Below, piece after piece: positions 23,301 to 34,400 of a DNA stretch of 64,000 nucleotides (positions are counted from its first letter, which is position 1; each line of letters starts with the position of its first letter). A program made the position numbers and the translations under genes. Below the pieces are notes generated by a model that saw only the letters and a program-made list of their open reading frames with translations, was not told the DNA's origin and did not search any database. Source of the DNA: Osmia lignaria lignaria (Eukaryota; Arthropoda; Insecta; Hymenoptera; Megachilidae); assembly GCF_051020975.1 (NCBI RefSeq), contig NC_135037.1, forward strand, positions 3,534,001-3,598,000, given 5' to 3'.

Positions 23301-26169
23301 GCATCGATCACTCCTCATGGTGACGTGAAGATAACGATCGGTCAAGGTTCGAAGACCGAGGTCACCACCGAGCTGGACACCATTCAACTCAGCATCTTCT
23401 CTCACCGTTTCATGAGTATCGCCGAGCAAATGGGCAGGTAGATACAACGATAAGATGAATATAAAAGTATCGATGAACTCATCAATTGGGATATTGTTCT
23501 CAAAGGATCCTTCAGAGGACCTCCATCTCTACAAACATCAAAGAGAGACTGGACTTCTCTTGTGCTGTCTTTGGTCCTGATGGTGGTCTGGTTTCCAACG
23601 CACCCCATATACCGGTGCACTTGGGCGCTATGCAGGAGACCGTTCAGTTTCAGATGAAGGTTTTCAAGGGTCGTTTCACAAAGGGTGACGTGATCCTTGC
23701 GAATCATCCGTCTGCGGGTGGATCGCATCTTCCAGATCTCACTGTCATCACTCCAGTATTTTACAAGTATTTATTTGTTGAGGTTCTTTACTAGTTGAAA
23801 CTCGGTAAAATATTAAAGTTTATAATCCTTTTCGTGCAGGGACGTTGAGAAACCAGTGTTCTTTGTAGCCAGCAGGGGCCATCACGCTGACATCGGAGGC
23901 ATCACACCTGGTTCCATGCCACCACATTCGACCACCTTGCTTCAGGTACGATAATTCAATAGAAATCTTCAATTCCTACGATATCTTGAATAAATATGAT
24001 CTATAGGAAGGTGCTGCTTTCAAAAGTTTTCTACTAGTCCACAAAGGTGTGTTCAGGGAAAAGGAACTAACCGAAGAATTAATGGCACCAGGGAAGATCC
24101 CAGGAAGTTCAGGGACTAGGAATCTATCCGACAACCTGAGCGACCTCAAAGCTCAAATTGCTGCTAATCACAAAGTAAGTATCGTAGAAACGAGTGTAAA
24201 AACTGTGTTTGTTCATGAATTTCATCGCAGGGTTCGTTACTGGTCAACGAATTGATCGACATATACGGACTCGAAGTGGTTCAAGCGTATATGGGTCATA
24301 TTCAGCACAATGCCGAAGTTGCCGTCAGGGATATGTTGAAGTCTGTTGGCCGGAAACTGTTGGAGGAAACAGGAAGTACCGCTACTAGCGCCATAGATTA
24401 TCTAGACGATGGAAGTATGATTAAGTTCCTTCTGAGCATTGATATTGAGAAGGGTGAAGCAGTCTGTGATTTTACGTGAGCTCTCATTTTTAAACAGAAG
24501 TGTAATTCATATATTAGAGCTATAATTTCAATGAAAAATTGAAATTTCAGTGGCACAGGGTACGAAGTTTGGGGTAATTGCAACGCACCTCGAGCTATCA
24601 CTTTTTCAGCATTGATTTACTGCTTGAGGTGCATCGTTGGTAGAGATGTTCCTTTGAATCAGGTATCATTATCGTCTGCATTTAGTACTAATTATTCAAA
24701 ATTTTCAATTAATTCATCATTCGATGATTTTATTCATTTCATCAGGGTTGTCTGAAGCCTGTAAAGGTAATCATACCCAAAGGATCGCTGTTAGATCCAT
24801 CGGAAGAAGCTGCAGTGGTTGGTGGTAACGTTCTCACGTCCCAACGAGTCGTGGATGTTATTTTGCAAGCTTTCGGAGCTTGTGCTGCATCGCAAGGGTG
24901 CATGAATAATGTCACTCTTGGTACAGAGGAATGGGGATACTATGAGACTGTCGCTGGTGGTAGTGGAGCTGTAATATATTCAATATCTTCAATCGTCCTC
25001 TTCGCTCAATAAAAGAATTGTTTTTTAAGAGATGATTTTCAAAGGGGCCAACATGGGACGGCAGAGGAGGAATACATACGCACATGACCAACACAAGGAT
25101 CACCGACCCAGAGATATTGGAACTTCGTTATCCTGTTGTTCTGAATAAATTTTCTCTTCGTCCTGGAAGCGGTGGAGCTGGTGCTCATCGTGGTGGCGAT
25201 GGAGTCGTTCGCGAGACAATTTTCAGGTGATTAAACGTTGGTCGTATATATAATGTTTTTGACTAAATTTGGCAAATATTTGTTTTCATTTCAGAGCACC
25301 CATGATGCTGTCTGTGTTAACCGAAAGGAGGGTGCACAGTCCACCCGGACTAGCTGGAGGACTGCCAGGAGAAAGGGGAAGAAATACGCTGCAAAGAGCT
25401 GATGGCAGAAAGATCAATCTGGGTCCAAAAACAGCCGTACCAGTCCATCCCGGGGTAAGAACACACGATTCGACTGACCTAATTCATTTTACAAACAACT
25501 AACCTCGATACGAAAGCACAAATCGCATAAAAATTTACGCGACCCCATAAAATTCGAATGGTCTCGTGCATCTAAATTAGAAGAAACCAACGCGATTTTT
25601 AAATACTGTCTCGTAAAGATTTTATCTCGACAAAACTCGATATTTGCGAGTCGATCGCGTACGAGTTGCTATGAACCGTCTGAAAAATTCCCGTCCATAC
25701 TACTTTGATACTTATTCATAAAACCGTGCAACCATGTTTCGGGAAACTTTTACGTTTGCACAGCAAAATGAAATATGATCACAATCTTCGAAGTTTTCCC
25801 TACGGAAGTTTCCACTACACGCTCGCAACACCTCTACGACCTCCAATTTCATTTTTCTTTTGAAGACAGAAGGCGAGGGAACAGAGAATGAAACAACGCA
25901 CCAAATTTTTCTATTCTCGTGCAATCATCGGAGGATTATTCTCTATATTCGCGTGTTGCACAAAGCGGACCGCGACACAATGAACTACACCGCGAATAAC
26001 TCTGTTGTAATTTATGAATTCTTCTCAGGATACTTTTATTCTGGAGAGTCCAGGGGGCGGTGGTTACGGACAACCCGGAGAAAAGGCTGCTTCGATTCAG
26101 AGAAACTTTCAAGGATTCGTCGAACGAGGAAGCGTCTTCGAATACCGGAAGGCGCAAGAATCTGTATAG
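20385..26169 (+). CDS. OPLAH: 5-oxoprolinase (ATP-hydrolysing), 1285 aa
   Basis: Twenty exons: 20385-20549, 20608-20793, 20860-21098, 21169-21331, 21397-21482, 21565-21766, 21946-22206, 22281-22400, 22465-22666, 22742-23097, 23160-23437, 23506-23766, 23840-23945, 24007-24174, 24231-24475, 24551-24662, 24746-24970, 25045-25226, 25295-25454 and 26029-26169. All phases agree; 1285 residues matches the family (about 1290). The N-terminal HyuA-type half has DRGGTFTDV at 11-19 and GFDMGGTSTDV at about 313-323. The C-terminal HyuB-type half has LDFSCAVFGPDGG and SNHPSAGG-like NHPSAGGSHLPDLT. The enzyme hydrolyses 5-oxo-L-proline to glutamate using ATP in the cytosolic gamma-glutamyl (glutathione) cycle. 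Intron 3 has a weak GTCCGT donor, supported by frame and homology. Intron 9 is 75 bases, AT-rich and free of stops. The gene starts 1.3 kb after FATP. Confidence 0.96.
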
Positions 26170-26258
26170 AGTGCAATTAATTAAACGATAATAATTAATA
26201 GCTCAATTATAAACGCACAATATTCATATATTTATCAATGAAGGACAATAACTAAAAA

Positions 26259-26264
26259 ATAAAA
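26259..26264 (+). terminator. Candidate polyadenylation signal of 5-oxoprolinase
   Basis: AATAAA about 90 bases after the stop codon, in an A-rich context. Position and sequence both fit. Confidence 0.6.
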
Positions 26265-27699
26265 AGATATTCTTTAAATGAAAGAGAAAATTTTCATTTC
26301 TGAATCCTTGATATTTCCTCAATTATCTGTTTCTATCGATTTTGAATTGCCATTTAAGAGCAATTGAGAGGAACTTCTATAAGATAATTTCGGCTCAATT
26401 TGCCTCTAACCAATGGTCCTCCAAGTATCTTAATAAATTCAAGCGGCGATCAAATCAAATTTACTGCAACTAACATTGATTTGCCTGTGCGCTTCATTCG
26501 GCATGGTTTCGCGATGGCTCCTATTCCATTTCCGGTCGCAGTAATTGCCGACCGAAATACCGTGACTATGTTGCACACGGGCAGCTAGAAACTTCCGATT
26601 GCACTTCCATTTGCAAAACAGTTCTCAAGTAGTTCCTTCAACGTGTATGCATTTCGTGCAACGTCCATCGTGCTTCCACGCGAATTGCTATTCATCCTCG
26701 AAACCGACGTCGCGTTAAAATAGAAAGCTGATCGATTTTCTTTTTCGAACTCATCAATGGGATCTTCATTGACGCTCGCCGCACGATATCTCGCGAGCTA
26801 CCAATGGAAAGGGAACTTCTATTTTGCGGATTTCCAAGCAGAGGAAGCTTCTTTGTGCCAGCCTTCCTTTCATCACGGAAGAAGATCCAAGAAACGTTCG
26901 AGGCTCTGTGTTAAAATGCAAGACGGCACGGTTGGTGTTAAAGGTACGTTCACAATTAGCTCACTCAAACGACCGGCTGATCCTGAAGCCGGTACGTGAT
27001 GGGCTGGAAAGGACGAAAATATCCGAAAATCCTGACGGGAATTTTCTTTGACTCTCACAGGAAATGGCAATCACGAGAGACACTGATTGCAAATATTAAA
27101 GAATTGTCGATTTCTCTTGCAAAAAGAAAAGGAATAATCATTTAATTTAAATGCAAGAGGAGTTGAAGACAAGTATGCTGCGTTACGATCGGAAAACGAT
27201 AAAACTCCCGCGAAAATGTTACGAATGCCCGAATGTTCGCGAACGGAGGGAAACGGAAAAGTTGCATGAAAAACGATGATAGTTCGGAAAAGTTTCGCTC
27301 TTCCGCGAAAGTTATATCCTTGGTCCGTCGATACGCGCCGTGCTTCGTCCTACCAGTAAAGCTGATCCTGCTGGAATCCTGCTGCCGCGGTAAGAAAATT
27401 TCTTACGAATCGGCGTCACGAAAACAGTTTCGAAGCGTTTCCTAAAAATAGTCCGCTTTGAATTTCAATATCGATAATTTTATGAAGAACGTCCTCGAGA
27501 TGTTCGTTAAAGTAGCAGACAGGACCATCTGTGTTTGACTTGTTCCTACATTCCAACAATTAGTCAACAATCGTTCATAGTTATGGAGTTACAAACAGAC
27601 TGTTCAAACGATGATTAACCAACTAACACTCCGAGTTAACATAATTTATCATCCACGCAATAATTCTTCCTGATCAGACCAGCTGCCGAATGGTGTGCC

Positions 27700-27735
27700 T
27701 ATAAAATAGCGACTAAAACTCAAGAGGAAACAGTT
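27700..27735 (+). promoter_or_regulatory. TATA box and initiator-like site of the secreted-protein gene
   Basis: TATAAAA at 27700-27706 is followed 30 bases downstream by ACAGTT at 27730-27735, the expected TATA-to-start spacing. The ATG follows at 27756, giving a 5'UTR of about 25 bases. TATA promoters in insects usually drive regulated, tissue-specific genes. That implication is inference. Confidence 0.6.
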
Positions 27736-27755
27736 GAAACTACCGAACGATCACG

Positions 27756-28697
27756 ATGAAGCTACTTTCGTCATTTGGAGTGTGTCTAGCCACGTTTTAC
27801 TATGTCATTGTAATTTCAACGGTCAATTGCGACGGGCAAGCGAGTCAGAATGGAAATTCTAAGCAACCACAGAACGCGAGTGTAATTCAATCGCGATACG
27901 AAGCTGAGGACGAAAGTTATGTCGAAGAAATCGGCAAACTCGTACAGCTTCTTCAAGAAAACTTCGGCCAGGTGAGAACGACAATGTCGGTTAATTAGTC
28001 TACTTCCCGTTGCTTCATTTCGTTGGTCAGTACGTCCCTCAGAGACAGCCCGCTTCGTAAAAACGCCGCGAAAACGAGCAAACTTTTTCAGCTGACGAGG
28101 GAGAATCAGCAAGTTTCCAGGCGCAACGGAACCCTCGACGTCTCGGATGACGATTCCAAGAAGGAACAACTTCCGTCCACTTTCAACCTGCACCCTCGAG
28201 TTACCGATTTAAAACAGGGTGACTCGGATAAATTGAATCAACGATCAGCGTTCGAATCGAAGGAAGACGATACACCGGAGGGTTCTAGGTCAACCAGGTA
28301 AATGATAATTATTCATATTAAAATGTTTAAACCCTCTTGATTTCCATATTAAATGTTTATTCTTAGCCAATCAGATCAAGAATCTACCCTTCAAGAACGA
28401 ATCGTTAATCCATTCGATATATTTACAAATGTATTCTTGGACAATGTCGATATGGGTAAACATCCGCAGCCTATTAGGAATATCATGGACTTCATTATGG
28501 ATATGGTGAAATCTAAACTGAACAGGGATAAGGAGGACCAGCAATCGAAAAAGCGATTCCCTAGAAAGTTATTCGAGCGTACCAAAAACGTGCTGAGCGA
28601 GGTGAAAGAAACAGCCGAAACCCTGTCACCAGTTGGTATTCACAGAACGTTGAAGCTGGGTCCGTGGACCGTGAGCTTTGACATGGGGAAACCGTGA
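27756..28697 (+). CDS. Secreted protein of unknown family, 250 aa
   Basis: Three exons: 27756-27971, 28092-28297 and 28367-28697. The exon 2 acceptor was chosen at AACTTTTTCAG (28081-28091) because it alone keeps the frame after the CAG/GTGAGA donor. A TATA box lies 50 bases upstream. Residues 1-25 form a signal peptide (hydrophobic core then VNC/DG). A possible N-glycosylation site is NAS at 40. The middle is hydrophilic and acidic (DVSDDDSKKEQ). The C-terminal 110 residues contain an amphipathic stretch (FDIFTNVFLDNVDMG, IRNIMDFIMDMVKSK), a basic KKRFPRK site and end in GPWTVSFDMGKP. I do not recognise a domain. It could be a lineage-specific cuticle, venom or hormone-like factor, but nothing in the sequence decides this. 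Confidence 0.75.
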
Positions 28698-30749
28698 ACT
28701 GTTATCGAGTTTCGGACAGTTTAGCAGAGTGTGAGATATCTTCGATGTATTATAGTTTCCCTTTTGCTTTTCTCAGTATATTTTGTCGTTGTAAAATAAA
28801 CGGAACAATGCATCAATTACCAAAACGCGTGAACCTGAATCTTGATATATTGAAGGCGTACCACGATTGATGATCAACGCGCGAAAGAACACGGGCATAC
28901 AGTTAGAATTTAAAACAACGATTGTCGACGAATCGAACGGCACGTGTTCCTCAATTAATCACGCTTCGATGTGCAACAAACATTCGACGGGCAAATCCGT
29001 TTCGCATTAATATTCTCAGTCATCAATTTATTCGTAAGCTTGAACAATCAAATTAACAGGTAGCGGGATACGTTATCGAGCGTAATGAATTCAATTAAAT
29101 AGGGCCAATTATTAACAAAACAGTGCTTCTTCTGCTTAATTAACCTAGCCACTTTGACGTTGCCGAGCAGGAAGTGACCGTCGCTTTTCACGTTATCTCT
29201 CATGCGTTTAGCTCGTTATTAAAATGCAAATGAAACAATTCTTCTAAAGTAGTTTCAATGTTCTCGCAATCACAAAATGCACGGATCTTAAAGCGTTAAG
29301 AAGGTAGATATTATTCTATCGAGGAACACTTACATTGAAATCAGCTGGTAGCAGCGTGAACGTGACCGATGCTCTTCGATAGGGTTGAAGATTTATTGGA
29401 ACCACAGCTGGATTTTCGACGATTCGTTTCTCCAATGAAATATAGTCTGGGCAAGGATAGCATTTTTTTCTTCTGAGAATCGACCCTACGAAAATATCGA
29501 AAATATTTCTCATTATCCATATTTTTTTATAGTACTTTTAATCCTTATCTTCTATATAAAATAAAGAATCTTCAACACGTCGTTCGAGTATTTCTTTGTG
29601 GGAAGCAAGATAGTCGAAGAAATGCGAGAGGACACGATGCTAGGGAAACGTACAGAAACGGAAATCCGCGTAGCACAGCGAACGACAAAGGGGTGGTCAC
29701 CCTCTGCCAGTGGCATATTACCAGTCCAGCCACCAACATAAATCGTATTCCTCCCTCTATCCCTTGGTTACGTGTAATGCGCGGCTGATCTCCCAAAGGA
29801 AACGCTCGCACCGTACAAAACCGTGCACCATCGATGATTGTCTCGGTTCGATTTCTCGCATAAATCGCCAAGCTGATCGCAGCTTCTCTCGTATCGCGTG
29901 GAAAACTCTGCAAGTATAATTTTTTTATCTTCCGTTTCTGCATGCAACTACGAGCTAGTTCATAGTTGACGATGAGATACGCGTTATTAATCTAGGCACA
30001 CAAACGTGGACTTAAAAGTCGCTTTGATAGTCAACGCGATCAAAAGTTGCCTAATGTAAACGCCGCTTTAATGGCAAACGATTCCCTGCGGTCGTATCAC
30101 GGTATAAAGGATCCTCGCGATTGAAGAAAGATTTCACGAGAAATTCAGAAGAATTTCTGAAGAGTCTCGCATACCATTACGAGACAATGGTTCTCCGCAG
30201 GACTGGCGAACACGTCTTTCTCTCATCACTCGCGTCGTTAGAATACCTCGTCCCGACGAGACGTTCTAATATTGAGTAAACAGCGAAACGCCCTCGAGAA
30301 GGTTGTTCTCCTTGCCGGGAAGAAAAAAAAAAATTAGAAGTTGAAGAACACGTTCGACGCTTTGTCGTCGGGTTCTCGCGCGATTACCCCCGCTCGAAGA
30401 AACTTCAACTCCGTTTAAAATTCAACTTCCGGGGTGTCCTCGGTTCGAAGACACGTCCATTACACCGTGCAGTCTCTCAATCTCTTTCTTTCGCTGAAAT
30501 ACAATTCCCGGTAGGACGAGAAGCCGTGATACTTTGTAAACTTGTTTTCAACTTGAAGTACAGGCTGACTATTTGCAGTAGGTGCGAAAGAGCCAAGTGG
30601 AAAATTAATGGTTCGTCGTAGCAGAGAGGAAAATACTTTACTACCAGTCAGTTTCTAATCTTCCAGAAATTGAAATACAAAAAGATGGTGTTGGACGGTA
30701 TCGGTCGAGGCAAAGTTTCGAAAGATCAATAGAAACTTCGAATCGAACG
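28698..30749. other. Intergenic, no gene seen
   Basis: This holds the 3'UTR of the secreted-protein gene and 1.9 kb without supported exons. TCAGT at 30648-30652 is an initiator-like match about 100 bases upstream of the UQCRB-like ATG and may mark its transcription start. Confidence 0.5.
28795..28800 (+). terminator. Polyadenylation signal of the secreted-protein gene
   Basis: AATAAA 98 bases after the stop codon and preceded by a T-rich stretch, a typical compact insect 3'UTR. Confidence 0.65.
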
Positions 30750-31417
30750 ATGAACGGGTATCATTCCGCTCGATTCAATCGACGATCAATTTTCTCAACG
30801 ATCTCTTATTCCACAGCTGTGTCAACGTTACTGAATAGGTTACCTGGAAGTCTCCTCACGATGTCAAGATTATCCTCGCTGCTTAAACCGCGTTTGTTCT
30901 CGTCTAAGAGCGTTTCTAGCAGAGATGATCCGAACGATTGGCGTTACAAGATTAGCAAATTAGCGTTCAATTTATCACAGTACCCCCGATACGGTCTTTA
31001 CAGCGACGATGTTTATAACCTGTACACCCCGTTGGTGGAAGAAGCTTTACGTCGTTTACCAAAGGACGTGATGGACGCGAGAAATTTTCGGTATCCGTTC
31101 AAACACGCCTGTTCATTAACTGTTTACAGTTTGCCGACGAATTTCCGTCGCTCGAGTATTTCGTTTATTCCCATATTTGCCACGAGCCGAACGAAACTAT
31201 GTGTACATAATTCTCGAGTGGCCTACATCCGATGCTTTACAGGACCATGCGAGCGGCTCAATTGGACTTCCTGAAAATGCACCTGCCCAAGGAGAAATGG
31301 ATCACGTACGAGCAAGATCTGGAGTACCGGTATCTCCAGCCGTACATACAAGAAATCATCGCGGAAAGACGGGAGATTTATGACTTCGGTTGCAGCAACT
31401 ACGTCGAGAACGACTAA
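30750..31417 (+). CDS. Cytochrome bc1 complex subunit 7 (UQCRB/QCR7)-like, with N-terminal extension
   Basis: Two exons, 30750-31090 and 31243-31417, joined in phase 2 (AATTTTCG/GTATCC ... CTTTACAG/GACCATG). The family core runs from WRYKISKLAFNLSQYPRYGL through EALRRLPKDVMDARNFR, LPKEKWITYEQDLEYRYLQP and YIQEIIAERREIYDF. QCR7 caps the core of mitochondrial respiratory complex III and aids its assembly. From the first ATG the protein has 171 residues; from the in-frame ATG at 30861 it has 134. Known family members are about 110 residues with no cleaved presequence. The extra serine- and arginine-rich, acid-free stretch (MSRLSSLLKPRLFSSKS) looks like a mitochondrial targeting peptide. That suggests a divergent paralog rather than the canonical gene, but this is inference. 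The family call is firm. Confidence 0.85.
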
Positions 31418-31433
31418 TCTTCGAGAATAGTAA

Positions 31434-31439
31434 AATAAA
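31434..31439 (+). terminator. Polyadenylation signal of the UQCRB-like gene
   Basis: AATAAA 17 bases after the stop, an unusually short but plausible 3'UTR. Confidence 0.55.
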
Positions 31440-34400
31440 ATCGATGTTCTTTGCATCTCCCTGCTCTTCCTATTGAAATATTCGCAAGGTAAATGAGAGA
31501 AAATATAAGTCATAGTCTGCATCTATCAAATCAATTATTCAAAAAAATCAACGTGTCTCGAATTTGATGTATATCTGAAAAATTCTCTCGTTTCTCAGGG
31601 TTTTTATATATCATCCATTCTCGGTACGTATCTTTTTTGGAACACACGCACGTTCTAGGGAAACATCGCCTCGGGTACGAACGATAAAAGCTGGCTGGTA
31701 TTAAGCTACGCTCTCGCGACGCTGTTCCTTGATGATAACTTCGTTATCTGGTAACCTTAATTATGGACCTTACATTCAAGTAGTCGTCTCGTAGCAAGGA
31801 TGTCGCTGGAGAGATTCGAAAGTTGCTTCTTCAAGTGCATCGCGTGTTACTCTCGTTGCCTTCAAGCGGCTCTTCAATGCTTTTCTACCCTGACCTACAC
31901 AGCATTCGCTCTTATTCAAACGCAAGCGAAAACTGTGAACGCCTTTGTGCACGTTCGCCTTTACAGATAGATAGATCTCGTTTAGCTTGATTTAATTATT
32001 ATTTAATTAATGGTTGATCATCGACCGATTATTGTTACAGCACGCGATCTCTCCGGAAGGTCGGCGACGCACGGGACATTGATTCTTGATTGTCAGATTT
32101 CCACCTTGTTCAAAGACTTAGATTCTCGGTTCTTTGTTTCTAAACTTGCGGTTCTCTGTTTCTCTTAGGACTTAGATTTCAGACTTCGAAAGCTCCTCGA
32201 TCCTCGTGCTTCCTCATAGATAACAGGAATTTTGGTCGGTGAGATGGCAACGCACGCCGCTTAGAATTTTAATGCTTCGTCTTTCCACGTTGTTAGAAAC
32301 AAGTGGTATCGTGTAAAAAGTAAATTATTCATCGGGTGTTTACATTTGACCGATGTTTGCTCGAGAGGTACTCGCATGTACATAGATTATCGATTGAGCA
32401 TTAATTACTTGTCAATAATTTATGAACTGAATTCAGAACGTGAAGGAGAGAAACGTATTCCCTGAAACCGGATGATCGTACAGTATTATAAATTTTCTAC
32501 CAATGATAAAGAGCGTTACACGTTCATATTTAAATTCTTTTGTCTGTTGCTTTTCGATATTAAATTTATTTTTACAATACAAATGGAAGGTTTTTAAAAT
32601 ATTGAATTGCGTGTAATCGTTTAATCGTATTACATGATTTTTAGTAAAAATCTGCAAAAATATCTGCAACTGCAAACAATAATTGAATATATCTAGGATT
32701 ATATCTATTATTCAGGACAATTCGTAGGACTATTCACGAGGAACAAAGACGTGAATAATGATCAACGTCGTTCGTCTCTGTAATTACGGGAGAATTTTAA
32801 TTAGAAAATCACGAGGACGAGAAGTTTGCTAGGGAACGAGATGTCGTCGGGACGAAACGGTGAATTAACACGAGGATCATAACGCGGCCACGAACCAACC
32901 GGAAATAGGATTAGGTTAATTCCGCCGGTACTAAATAAGGCGTTCAGCGTCCTAGTTTGGCCGATCCTATGTTATAGAGCGGCGACGAATAGGTGCGCTT
33001 ATTCAACCGGAAACAAAGAGGCGTAATATTAATTCAGCACCCCGTGGATACTGAACAGAGACCATTTTCAACAAGTTCGCCAGGGATCACGGTCCGATAA
33101 CTCGATAGTTTTAACGACGACGAGAACGATCGTCCACTACGTACAGTGCTTCGATTCAATTTATCTCCTATCTAACTCAGCCATGGAATAAGATTCAAAT
33201 TAGGAAACCAGGTCAAATCCAATTTCTACATCATTGCAAACTAGAAAAAAAGAAATTGAAAATCCTACTAACACTATCCTTTAATGCAGTTTGCTTTCAA
33301 TTATGTTTTCCCCTCGACAGATAATCATCTGTTTGACTCCTGAATCTTTCACGAAAACGTTTCATTCAATTTGCAAACCGAACGTAAATTCCTCCTACGA
33401 ACATGATTATGTTGCATGACGTATTTCCGGAAAGGTAACTTTAGCTTTGACTTTGAGATACTATAACGGTTCATCGTTTTAGGCTCGTTTGCAGAGGTCT
33501 AGCCGAGGCTATCATCAAAGTTTCACTAAGGAAACTCCTTCGTCTTCCGACGGAAACACTTGTGAAACTGTACCATCGTTACTCGCAGATTACAGGATCG
33601 ATTGACGCGAGACCAGGCTTTGTCTGAGATTGAAACTAGTTGCATTTGCCTGATATCGATGGGTAGACGTTAACAGGATATATTCCAGTTGATCGAGTTT
33701 GACAACGTTTCCTCTCTTGGCTTAATTGGAAATTCGTTCAACTTTCATTGATAAATGAATTTTTTTTCGTCGTACCATTTTATTTTCTTGTTTCTCCTCG
33801 GTTTCTACTCCTGAAATCGCACAGCAGTTATCTTTTCCATGGAATTGGGAGAGAACGAGGTCGAATTTCTTACCTGGAGCAAAATAAATTTCGTCCACGG
33901 TAAGAAACGGAGATCTGATTAGTCTCTTGTCTCGAGCCGAAAAGAAAAATCGTGCATCGCTTGGAACGACAGAGGTAATAAACATCAGAACACGACAGAA
34001 AAAGCGGAAGAAGAGACGTCTTAATTTTTCGTCAGATTCAGAAGAACTGCGAGTTTATCGGTTATTTTTCCGCCTAGCTAATAGCAACAGATTCATCCGG
34101 AATAAGTCCTTTTATTACGTTAGTCCCGACGAATCATTATACAGCAGACGGTTTATTAAGACGACGAACTTCCTCGGTATTTCCCCCGATAGTAATTTGC
34201 ATACATTGTAAAGTCGCTTCTAATTCTTATAAATTCATCCAAACTTACAGAACGTTAATTAGCAGGAAGCTACAGAGTGAATACTGATTAAAATTGCATT
34301 CAGAATGGACGCGACGAGTCAAGTAACTTTTTCATCATGAATGAACGATATTAAAAAGTCTTTATACTCGTTCCTGCAATCGCAGAACAAACTTCTCGCA

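Larger units (their letters stand above)
26170..27755. other. Intergenic between 5-oxoprolinase and the secreted-protein gene
   Basis: AATAAA at 26259-26264 is the likely 5-oxoprolinase polyadenylation signal. Several overlapping open frames around 26757-27445 lack splice sites, codon consistency or recognisable domains. The promoter of the next gene lies at the right end. Confidence 0.5.

Noticed and set aside
28023..28091. Alternative acceptor for exon 2 of the secreted-protein gene near 28030
   Set aside because: The phase does not match the CAG/GTGAGA donor and would lead to an early stop. The acceptor at 28090-28091 keeps the frame.
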